Shown here in pieces: positions 56,775 through 64,000 of a DNA stretch of 64,000 bases; within the stretch, counting starts at the first letter, position 1, and every line of letters begins with the position of its first letter. The translations under genes were made by a program, and so were the position numbers. The notes under the pieces are model-generated. The model did not search any database, was not told where the DNA came from, and worked only from the letters and a program-made list of their open reading frames with translations. Source of the DNA: an uncultured Clostridia bacterium (lineage in GTDB: Bacteria; Bacillota; Clostridia; TANB77; CAG-508); NCBI GenBank assembly GCA_928721915.1, contig CAKMVZ010000001.1:558001-622000 (forward strand), read 5' to 3'.

Positions 56775-57251
56775 ATGGGCGAAAAAGAAATATTATTAAC
56801 ACAAGAAGGTTATGATAATCTAGAAAAAGAACTAGAAGAATTAAAAACAGTAAAAAGATATGAAATATCAGAAAGAATTAAGGTTGCACTTGGATTTGGA
56901 GATTTATCAGAAAATTCAGAGTATGATGAAGCAAAAAATGCTCAAGCTGCAAATGAAAATAAAATAGCAGAATTAGAAGCAAAATTAAGATATGCAAAAA
57001 TCATAGATGAATCTGAAATTGATACAAAAACAGTTCAAGTAGGAAATAATGTAACAGTATTAGACATGGAATTTGATGAAGAAGTAGAATACAGCATTGT
57101 TGGAACAACAGAAGTAGATTTATCACAAAATAAAATCTCAAACGAATCTCCAATTGCAAAAGCCTTAATTGGTAAAAAAGTAAAAGATGTTGTAGAAGTA
57201 GAAGCTCCATCAGGAGTGATAAAAATGAAAATATTAAAAATTTCAAAATAA
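56775..57251 (+). CDS. greA: Transcription elongation factor GreA
   Basis: Rescues backtracked RNA polymerase by stimulating transcript cleavage. LTQEGYDNLEKELEELKTVKR and GDLSENSEYDEAKNAQA give the coiled coil with its acidic tip; the C-terminal FKBP-like domain has SPIAKALIGKKVKDVVEVEAPSG in part. 158 aa. ATG 56775 with RBS AAGGAGC. Own promoter and terminator. Confidence 0.95.
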   Translation: MGEKEILLTQEGYDNLEKELEELKTVKRYEISERIKVALGFGDLSENSEYDEAKNAQAANENKIAELEAKLRYAKIIDESEIDTKTVQVGNNVTVLDMEFDEEVEYSIVGTTEVDLSQNKISNESPIAKALIGKKVKDVVEVEAPSGVIKMKILKISK

Positions 57252-57282
57252 AAATTTTAAATTATATTTTATTGGATTTTAA

Positions 57283-57323
57283 GAACTGGTAAACTAAAAG
57301 TAGTGTTTACCAGTTCAACTTTT
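57283..57323 (+). terminator. Intrinsic terminator after greA
   Basis: GAACTGGTAAAC/GTTTACCAGTTC perfect 12-bp stem followed by a T-run. Confidence 0.9.
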
Positions 57324-57393
57324 TAGTATTTAAGCTTATTATTAATGATAACTAAATTTTTATGATTTAGTTTTAATGTTTAAATTTTATAGC

Positions 57394-57422
57394 TTGACTA
57401 ATAAAAATATTATGAGTATAAT
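57394..57422 (+). promoter_or_regulatory. Rightward promoter upstream of the XRE/prepilin 3 region
   Basis: TTGACT, 17-bp spacer, TATAAT. It would transcribe antisense through the XRE gene toward the prepilin gene. Confidence 0.6.
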
Positions 57423-57468
57423 AAATTTAAATTAATAATAGAAAATTTTGCTATTTTTTTGCAAACAA

Positions 57469-57487
57469 TTACAAACTCAGTTTGCAA
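57469..57487. promoter_or_regulatory. Palindromic operator candidate, copy 1
   Basis: TTACAAACTCAGTTTGCAA; core CAAACTCAGTTTG is a perfect palindrome around one base. The same site occurs at 57855 with G in the centre. The two sites flank the XRE gene. Confidence 0.6.
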
Positions 57488-57527
57488 TTTTCTATTAAAA
57501 ATTATTTTAAAGTATAAATGGTACAAA

Positions 57528-57791
57528 TTAAGAATCAAAATATTCATTAGTGTTACTATATAGTTCATCTAAAGTTATATTTAAAACCATACAAAAGGCT
57601 TTAGCTTCAAAATCTTTGACAAGTCTTTTGTTGTTTTCGATTTCATATATATCGGCATTAAACATAGTAACACCAAGTAATTGTAATTTTCTACATATAT
57701 CAGGTTGAGATAAGCCTTTTAACTCACGATATTTTTTTAAATTTTTACCTATAATATTAACATTATTGTTTAGTTTACGAATTGTACCCAT
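57528..57791 (-). CDS. XRE-family helix-turn-helix regulator
   Basis: 87 aa. NLKKYRELKGLSQPDICRKL and DIYEIENNKRLVKDFEAKAF match the Cro/CI-type HTH; ITLDELYSN is the usual end. RBS AAAGGATG upstream (minus strand). Divergent from the prepilin gene at 57903 with palindromes on both sides, so it probably controls itself and that gene. Confidence 0.85.
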   Translation of the reverse strand: MGTIRKLNNNVNIIGKNLKKYRELKGLSQPDICRKLQLLGVTMFNADIYEIENNKRLVKDFEAKAFCMVLNITLDELYSNTNEYFDS

Positions 57792-57854
57792 AAAAATACA
57801 TCCTTTTTAATTATAAAATATTTTAAATATTTTATAATAATTTTTTAACAAATA

Positions 57855-57873
57855 TTACAAACTGAGTTTGCAA
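57855..57873. promoter_or_regulatory. Palindromic operator candidate, copy 2
   Basis: TTACAAACTGAGTTTGCAA, in the divergent spacer between XRE and prepilin gene 3. Confidence 0.6.
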
Positions 57874-57902
57874 CTAAAAATATTATTGAAAGGAGAAGGA
57901 AA

Positions 57903-58785
57903 ATGAATAAAAAGTTAAAGCAATCGCGGAATTACATTAATAGCATTGATAATTACAATTATAGTTTTACTTATTTTAGCTGGAGTTACAATATCTGCTA
58001 TAATTGGAGATAATGGAATTTTAAATCAAGCAATAAATGCATCAGATTATACTAATGAATCTCAAATTTTAGAAGAGTTGCAATTTGCTGCAACAGGTTT
58101 ATATATGTCTAATCCAGAATATTCTTTAGATGTGTCAATAGAAGATCTTAAAAAAGCTTTAGAAAAAGAAAATTTTAGTGGAAATATAGTGCTTTATACT
58201 TATGTTAGAGATGAAAAAGTTGGTATTGTTACAGTTGAAAAAAATGGAGAGGTTTTTCTTTATAGAATATATGAAGGAAACGGAAAAGTGGAAAGAGAAT
58301 ATAAATTGCATTTAGGAGATTCTATTCATGATTTATATGTAAATAATGGTGCATATAGTGAGCAAGAGATGGACGAATGGCTTGGAAGCTTAGAATATAA
58401 TGAGACACAAGAAATGGCTGATGAATCAACAAATGTTGGAGGATATTATTGCCATTACTTAGTATATATTAGAGATACAGAAAGAATAAATTATGGATAT
58501 ATTACAGCTGTGGATCTTAGTAGATATTTAGACAATGGAACTATTTATAATACAGGTTTAGAAGGATATATATTAGTTGCTGGATATTATGGAATAGATG
58601 AAGATGCAAAATTAATATATAGTACTGTTTCTGAAGATATTTCAATGTTTGGAGAGATAGAAAAAGGGTGGCAAGGTGTAACATTTATTGAATATAATGA
58701 TAATCAAGAATATAGAATATATGAAATAAGTGAAGATTTAAAAGATGGCATTTTTGCTTGGATGTCATGGAAATATAATCATTAA
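57903..58785 (+). CDS. Prepilin-like protein 3, with a +1 frameshift at CGG
   Basis: ATG 57903 with RBS AGGAGAAGG. Skipping C57927 gives MNKKLKQSG then ITLIALIITIIVLLILAG, the same signal as in the two other prepilin-like proteins, followed by SAIIGDNGILNQAINASD. Joined length 293 aa. The C-terminal domain (GYITAVDLSRYLDNGT, GYILVAGYYG, GIFAWMSWKYNH) differs from the other two and is not recognised. The recoded Gly9 is the predicted prepilin-peptidase residue; without it the protein would lack the membrane anchor and end early. Confidence 0.8.
57927..57929 (+). other. CGG +1 frameshift site in prepilin gene 3
   Basis: Context TCG-CGG-A, giving Gly9 at the prepilin cleavage position. Confidence 0.8.
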
Positions 58786-58827
58786 TAAAAATGGATTTTA
58801 AAGTTTAACTTTTTTTGTAAAAAACTG

Positions 58828-58856
58828 TTGATTTTGAGTGTAAAATGTTGTAAAAT
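58828..58856 (+). promoter_or_regulatory. Promoter of the carAB leader
   Basis: TTGATT, 17-bp spacer, TAAAAT. Confidence 0.7.
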
Positions 58857-58891
58857 ATTTTTTAAGAATTTAAGTTTGAATGGAGATAAAA

Positions 58892-58996
58892 ATGAAAACA
58901 GTTTATATTAAAGAAAATACAATATTTAAAAAAGCAAAACTAAAATTTGCTGTTTCATTTTTATTTGGTTTAGTAAATTTTAATAGAGAGCATTAA
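58892..58996 (+). CDS. 34-aa leader peptide upstream of carAB
   Basis: ATG 58892 with RBS TGGAGAT. It encodes MKTVYIKENTIFKKAKLKF, then AVSFLFGLVNFNREH and a stop. Its last four codons overlap the 5' arm of the terminator at 58985. The preceding mRNA is U-rich. This is the arrangement of UTP-sensitive attenuators such as enterobacterial pyrBI, where coupled translation prevents termination when UTP is scarce. Role inferred from layout. Confidence 0.65.
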   Translation: MKTVYIKENTIFKKAKLKFAVSFLFGLVNFNREH

Positions 58997-59028
58997 TTTT
59001 TAAAAATTTGTGTTCTCTATTTTTTTGT
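58985..59028 (+). terminator. Attenuator terminator before carA
   Basis: AGAGAGCA/TGTTCTCT stem, then ATTTTTTT. It overlaps the leader-peptide stop. Confidence 0.75.
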
Positions 59029-59069
59029 GAAAAATTATTATTTTTTAAATAAAATAGGAGGATGTAAAA

Positions 59070-60144
59070 TTGAGAGGGTATTTAGTTTTAGAAAATGGTG
59101 AGATTTTTGAAGGGGAAAGATTTGGTACAAATAAAAATACTGTATGTGAAGTAGTTTTTAATACTGCAATGGCAGGATATATCGAAACATTTACAGATCC
59201 TTCTTATGCAGGCCAAGGTATAGTTATGACATATCCATTAATTGGAAATTATGGTGTAATTCCAGAAGATGAAGAATCAGATAGAATTTGGGCAAAAGCA
59301 GTTTTTATTCACGATTTAGCTCAATATGAAAGTAATTTTAGAACTACTAAAAATTTAGATAGTTTTTTAAAAGAAAATGGAGTACCTGGATTATATGATA
59401 TTAATACAAGAAAATTGACAAAAATTTTAAGAGATTATGGAACTATGAAAGGTGCTATTGTTTCAGATATTAGTGATTTAGAAGGTTTAATAGAATTTAT
59501 AAAAAAATATAAAGTAGAAAATGTAGTAGAAAAGGTTACATCTGAAAAAGCTATAACTTATGGAAGCACAAAACCAAAACAAATTGCTCTTTTAGATTTA
59601 GGGGCAAAGCACAATATTATAAATTCTTTGTTAAAAAGAGGTGTAGGAGTTACTGTTTATCCTGCTGATACCTCATATGAGCAAATTTTAGCTAGAAGAC
59701 CAGATGGAATAATGTTATCAAATGGACCTCGGAGATCCAGAAGATTGCAGAGAACAAATAAAAACTATTCAAAAATTATATAAATCAAATATACCAATTC
59801 TTGGAATTTGTTTAGGACACCAACTTATGGCATTAGCTACTGGTGCAAAAACAGGAAAATTAAAATATGGTCATAGAGGAGCAAATCATCCAGTTAAAGA
59901 TTTAACTTCAAACCGTGTTTATATTACTTCTCAAAATCATGGATATTATGTTTTAGAGGATAGTTTAGATCCAAATATTGCAGAAGTTTCTCATATAAAT
60001 TTAAATGATGGAACTGTTGAAGGTATAAGATATAAAAATAAAAAAATATTTACTGTTCAATTTCATCCTGAAGCATGTCCAGGACCAGAAGATACAGCAT
60101 ATATATTTGATGAATTTATAGATATGGTTAATGGAAATAAATAA
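59070..60144 (+). CDS. carA: Carbamoyl phosphate synthase small subunit, with a +1 frameshift at CGG
   Basis: Glutamine amidotransferase subunit that feeds ammonia to CarB. TTG start at 59070 behind AGGAGG (MRGYLVLENGEIFEGERFG). The zero frame ends at 59783; skipping C59730 gives LSNGP-GDPEDCREQI, the universal SNGPGDP motif. Cys nucleophile in GICLGHQLMALATG and His-Glu in VQFHPEACPGP follow. Joined length 357 aa, normal. 32 bp before carB. Confidence 0.95.
59730..59732 (+). other. CGG +1 frameshift site in carA
   Basis: Context CCT-CGG-A, giving Gly221 in SNGPGDP, an invariant glycine of the class I amidotransferase domain. The zero frame stops at 59783. Confidence 0.9.
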
Positions 60145-60176
60145 TTTTTAAATTAAAATTTAATTTGGAGGTCGAA

Positions 60177-63100
60177 ATGAGAAATAAAAAAATAAAAAAA
60201 GTTTTAGTAATTGGTTCAGGTCCTATTATAATAGGGCAAGCTGCAGAATTTGATTATGCGGGAACTCAAGCCTGTAGAGAACTTAAAAAAGAAGGTTTGG
60301 AAGTTGTTTTAATAAATTCAAATCCAGCAACTATTATGACAGATAAAAATATGGCAGATAAAATTTATATTGAGCCTTTAACAGTAAAAACGGTTGAAAA
60401 AGTAATAGAAAAAGAAAAGCCTGATAGTATTTTACCTAATTTGGGAGGTCAAACTGGTCTTAATTTAGCAATGGAACTTGCTGAAAATGGCTTTTTAGAA
60501 GAACATAATGTAAGACTTTTAGGAACTTCTCCTGAAGGAATTAGAAATGCTGAGGATAGACAATGCTTTAAAGATATGATGGAAAAAATAGGAGAGCCAT
60601 GTGTCGCAAGTAAAGTTGTACATAAAGTAGAAGATGCAGTAGAATTTGCAAAAGAAATAGGACTTCCAGTTATTATAAGACCTGCATATACTCTAGGAGG
60701 AACTGGTGGCGGAATTGCTTATACTATGGAAGAGCTAGAAGAAATTGCAGCTAGTGGAATTAGAATGTCAAGAGTAGATGAAATTTTAGTTGAAAAATGT
60801 ATTTCAGGTTGGAAAGAAATTGAATATGAAGTAATGCGCGATAGTAGTGGAAATTGTATAACAATTTGCAATATGGAAAATATTGATCCTGTTGGAATTC
60901 ATACAGGTGATAGTATAGTTGTTGCACCATCTCAAACACTTTCTAATAAAGAATACCAAATGTTAAGAACATCAAGTTTAAAAATTATTTCAAGCTTAAA
61001 GATTGAAGGTGGATGTAATGTCCAATTTGCATTAAATCCAAATAGTTTTGAATATGCAGTTATTGAAGTTAATCCTAGAGTTAGCCGTTCATCTGCCTTA
61101 GCTTCAAAAGCTACAGGATATCCAATTGCAAAAGTAGCAACAAAAATTGCACTTCGGATATACATTAGATGAAATTAAAAATGAGGTTACAGGAAAAACT
61201 TATGCTTGTTTTGAGCCAGTATTAGATTATGTTGCTTTAAAAATACCAAAATGGCCATTTAAGAAATTTTTAACAGCAGATAGAGAACTTGGAACTCAAA
61301 TGAAGGCAACAGGCGAAGTTATGGCAATAGCAACTTCTTTAGAAGGAGCTTTGATGAAAGCAATTCGTTCATTAGAAGAAAACATAGATTCTCTTAATTT
61401 ACCTAAGCTTAGGGATTTAAATAAAGAAGAAATTATTGAAAGACTTCATGTTAAAGATAATGAAAGAATATTTGTAATAGCAGAAGCTTTAAGACGTGGA
61501 ATTTCAATAGAAGAAATTTGCAGAATTACTTTAATAGATAAATATTTTGTTGGAATAATTCAAAAAATAGTTGAAATGGAAAGAGAACTTAAAATAAATA
61601 GTTTAAATCCAGATTTATTATTAAAGGCTAAAAAATATGGTTTTACAGATAAGGTAATTTCAAGTTTAAATGGCAAAACTGAAGAAGAAATTTATGAAAT
61701 GAGAATGAAGCATAATATAAAGGCTAATTTTAAATTAGTTGATACATGTAGTGCTGAATTTGAAGCAGAAACTCCATATTATTATTCATCCTATGATGAA
61801 GGAAATGAAGCTATAAGAACAGATAAACCAAAAATAATAGTTTTAGGTTCAGGTCCAATTAGAATTGGTCAAGGAATTGAATTTGATTATTGTAGTGTTC
61901 ATGGAGTTTGGGCTTTAGAAAAAGCAGGATATGAAACAATAATTATAAATAATAATCCAGAAACTGTTAGTACAGATTTTGATATTAGTAATAAGCTTTA
62001 TTTTGAGCCATTAACAGAAGAAGATGTAAGAAATGTGATTGAAGTTGAAAAACCAGATGGAGTAATAGTTCAATTCGGTGGACAAACTGCAATTAAATTA
62101 ACTGCGTTTTTAAATAAAATAGGTGTTAAAATATTAGGGACATCTGCTGAAAATATGGATAGAGCAGAAGATAGAGAAGAATTTGACGAAGCTTTAGCAA
62201 AATGTGATATTTTAAGGCCAAAAGGTGGAACGATTTATACAGTAGAAGAGGCAAAAGAAGTTGCAAATAGACTTCGGATACCCAGTTTTAGTAAGACCAT
62301 CGTATGTTTTAGGTGGTCAAGGAATGGCTATTGCTTATGACGACAAGGAAATAGAAAGTTATGTTAATGAAATAAATAAAATAGCACAAGAACATCCAAT
62401 TTTGGTTGATAAATATATGATGGGAAAAGAGCTAGAAGTTGATGCTATTTGTGATGGAAAAGATGTATTGATACCGGGAATTATGGAACATTTAGAAAGA
62501 GCTGGAGTTCATTCAGGTGATAGTATTTCAGTTTATCCAACTCAAACAATTGAACAAAGACATATTGATAGAATAATTGAATATACTGAAAAAATTTCAA
62601 AAGAATTAAATATAATAGGAATGGTAAATATTCAATTTATAATTTGCCAAGGAGCAGTTTATATAATTGAAGTAAATCCACGTTCTAGTAGAACAGTTCC
62701 GTATATTAGTAAAGTTACAAATCTTCCAATGATTGATATTGCAACAAATGTAATGCTAGGAAAAAAACTAAAGGATATGAAATATGGTACAGGAGTTTAT
62801 AGAAAAAGTGAATATATTTGTGTTAAAATGCCAGTATTTTCTTTTGAAAAAATCAAAAATGCTGATACAAGTTTAGGTCCTGAAATGAAATCAACGGGTG
62901 AGGTTTTAGGCGTATCTAAAAAATTATCTAGTGCACTTTTAAAAGCTTTTATTGCAAGTGGCTCAAATGTTTCAAAGCAAGGAAATATTTTAATAACTGT
63001 AAGAGATAAAGATAAACAAGAAATGCTTCCAATTGCTCAGAAATTTTATTTAAAAGGATTTGGAATTTATGCAACAAAAGGAACTGCTAAATTTTTAGCT

Positions 63101-63373
63101 GATAATGGTTTAAAAGTTGAAACGCTTGAGAAATTGTGGGAAGGCAAGAATTCTATAATTGATTTAATTGAAAATGGAAAAATAAATTTTGTAATAAATA
63201 CACCAACGAAAGGAAAAGAGTCAAATAGAGATGGTTTTAAAATTAGAAGAATGGCAGTAGAATGCAAAATTCCATGCTTTACATCACTAGATACAGTAAA
63301 TGCACTATATGAAGCTATAGAAAATGAAGAAGATGAATCTACTTTAGAAGTTGTAGATATTACTGAGATTTAA
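60177..63373 (+). CDS. carB: Carbamoyl phosphate synthase large subunit, with two CGG +1 frameshifts
   Basis: Makes carbamoyl phosphate from bicarbonate, ATP and ammonia. ATG 60177 behind TTGGAGG. First half: VLVIGSGPIIIGQAAEFDY, NPATIMTD, ATP-grasp RPAYTLGGTGGG. Shift 1 at 61155 gives KIAL-GYTLDEIKNEVTG. Second half: VLGSGPIRIGQGIEFDY, then shift 2 at 62275 gives NRL-GYPVLVRPSYVLGGQGM. The C-terminal allosteric domain ends at 63373. Joined length 1064 aa, as usual. Zero frames end at 61172 and 62340. Confidence 0.96.
61155..61157 (+). other. CGG +1 frameshift site 1 in carB
   Basis: Context CTT-CGG-A, giving Gly327 of ALGYTLDE. Confidence 0.88.
62275..62277 (+). other. CGG +1 frameshift site 2 in carB
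   Basis: Context CTT-CGG-A, giving Gly700 of LGYPVLVRPSYVLGG. Confidence 0.88.
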
Positions 63374-63384
63374 TTAAAATACAA

Positions 63385-63422
63385 AAAACACAGCTATTAA
63401 TAAAAATTAGCTGTGTTTTTTA
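63385..63422 (+). terminator. Intrinsic terminator after carB
   Basis: AAAACACAGCTA/TAGCTGTGTTTT stem with T-run. Confidence 0.9.
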
Positions 63423-63574
63423 TGCATATTAATAATTTTTTAATTTTTATTTAAAAATTTAAAAAAATGGCTTGATATTTTAAAACAAACGTTCTATATT
63501 ATATACATCTTAAAAAATATTTATAAAATTATATTAAATTAATATTATAAACATAACATATAAGGATGTGACGA

Positions 63575-64000
63575 TGAAGATTTTTGTTTTCAGTTAACTG
63601 AAGAAGAATTTAAATTGATAAAAACTCAATTTAATTTTATTAATAATGAAAATATAATAGATAATTCTTTAAGATCACAAATTGTGATCTTAGAAGAAAA
63701 TTTATCAAAGGGAAGACATAGAAAATATTTACCATATGTTTTTACAGAACAAGGTATAGCTATGTTATCAGGAATATTGAAAAGTGATATTGCAGTAAAA
63801 GTTAGTGTTAATATCATAAGAGCTTTTATAGAAATGAGAAAATTTTTATTCTCAAATGGTAATATATTTGAAAGATTAATTAATATAGAATATAAATTAC
63901 AAAATCATGATAAAAAATTCAGCGAAATATTTAATTTATTACAAATAGAAGATAATATAAAGCAAAGAATATTTTTTGAAGGACAGATATATGATGCTTA
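63575..64000 (+). pseudogene. ORF6N-type DNA-binding protein, 5' truncated and running off the window
   Basis: The readable frame gives EDFCFQLTEEEFKLIKTQF, then KGRHRKYLPYVFTEQGIAML and VNIIRAFIEMRKFL, which match the middle of phage-type ORF6N/antirepressor proteins. The usual N-terminal 50 residues are missing: the only ATG near the RBS (63571) is out of frame and soon stops. The 3' end lies beyond 64000. Likely a prophage or mobile-element remnant. Confidence 0.65.

Noticed and set aside
485..62277. Simple reassignment of CGG to another amino acid as the explanation for the broken genes
   Set aside because: Reassignment keeps the frame. Here every reading downstream is shifted by one base, and family sequence resumes only if one base is skipped.
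63571..63594. ATG at 63571 as the start of the ORF6N gene
   Set aside because: It is out of frame with the ORF6N-like sequence and stops after seven codons.

Overview
The window is a low-GC (roughly 28-30 % by eye) chromosomal segment of a Gram-positive, Clostridia-type bacterium. The evidence is an S10/spc/alpha ribosomal supercluster in Firmicutes order, zinc-ribbon forms of S14, S4, L24 and L36, an extended L17, homodimeric GlyRS and AspRS under T-box leaders, a nusA-ylxR-ylxQ-infB-rbfA-nrnA-truB operon, and prepilin-like proteins with a GITLIALIITIIVLLILAG N-terminus. An uncultured gut-type clostridial lineage is my inference. TAA, TAG and TGA all act as stops.

Layout. 0-12.8 kb: ribosomal protein genes with secY, adk, map, infA and rpoA. 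12.9-19 kb: a polyprenol-kinase-like gene, an atypical reverse-strand gene, an alpha-glucan phosphorylase and a HEPN/MNT pair. 19-21.5 kb: a prepilin-like surface protein. 21.8-30.4 kb: an integrase followed by defence-type genes (AIPR, two PD-(D/E)XK-like proteins, a SieB-like membrane protein, an Rpn-type nuclease). 30.7-40.2 kb: dTDP-rhamnose synthesis and ABC-transporter-dependent polysaccharide export with glycosyltransferases. 40.3-42 kb: T-box and glyS. 42-49.4 kb: the nusA-infB-truB translation operon. 49.4-50.8 kb: pyrBI. 51-53 kb: a second prepilin-like protein with a GC-rich variable-looking C-terminus. 53-57.3 kb: T-box, aspS, a repeat block, an unknown gene and greA. 57.4-58.8 kb: an XRE regulator and a third prepilin-like protein. 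58.8-63.4 kb: a leader peptide/attenuator and carAB. The window ends in a broken ORF6N-type gene.

The outstanding observation concerns CGG. Thirteen genes, many of them housekeeping (rpsC, aspS twice, carA, carB twice, truB, rbfA, ylxQ, glgP, a glycosyltransferase, an unknown gene and three prepilin-like genes), are each interrupted by exactly one extra base in the same context: an in-frame CGG codon. Skipping the C restores the frame and makes the next codon GGN, which falls on a conserved glycine wherever I know the family. I count 16 such sites. I found no in-frame CGG read normally as Arg in any intact host-like gene; the only one is in the atypical gene at 14083-14703. This looks like genome-wide +1 recoding at a hungry or unassigned CGG codon, or CGGN read as a four-base glycine codon. 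A systematic sequencing artefact is the main alternative.

A different problem affects about 5.7-9.3 kb. There secY, adk, map and infA carry many single-base insertions and deletions of mixed type with no common motif, most simply a low-quality consensus stretch. Accessory genes carry three further one-base losses in A or T runs (HEPN, integrase, nuclease-like gene). No tRNA, rRNA or CRISPR array was seen.
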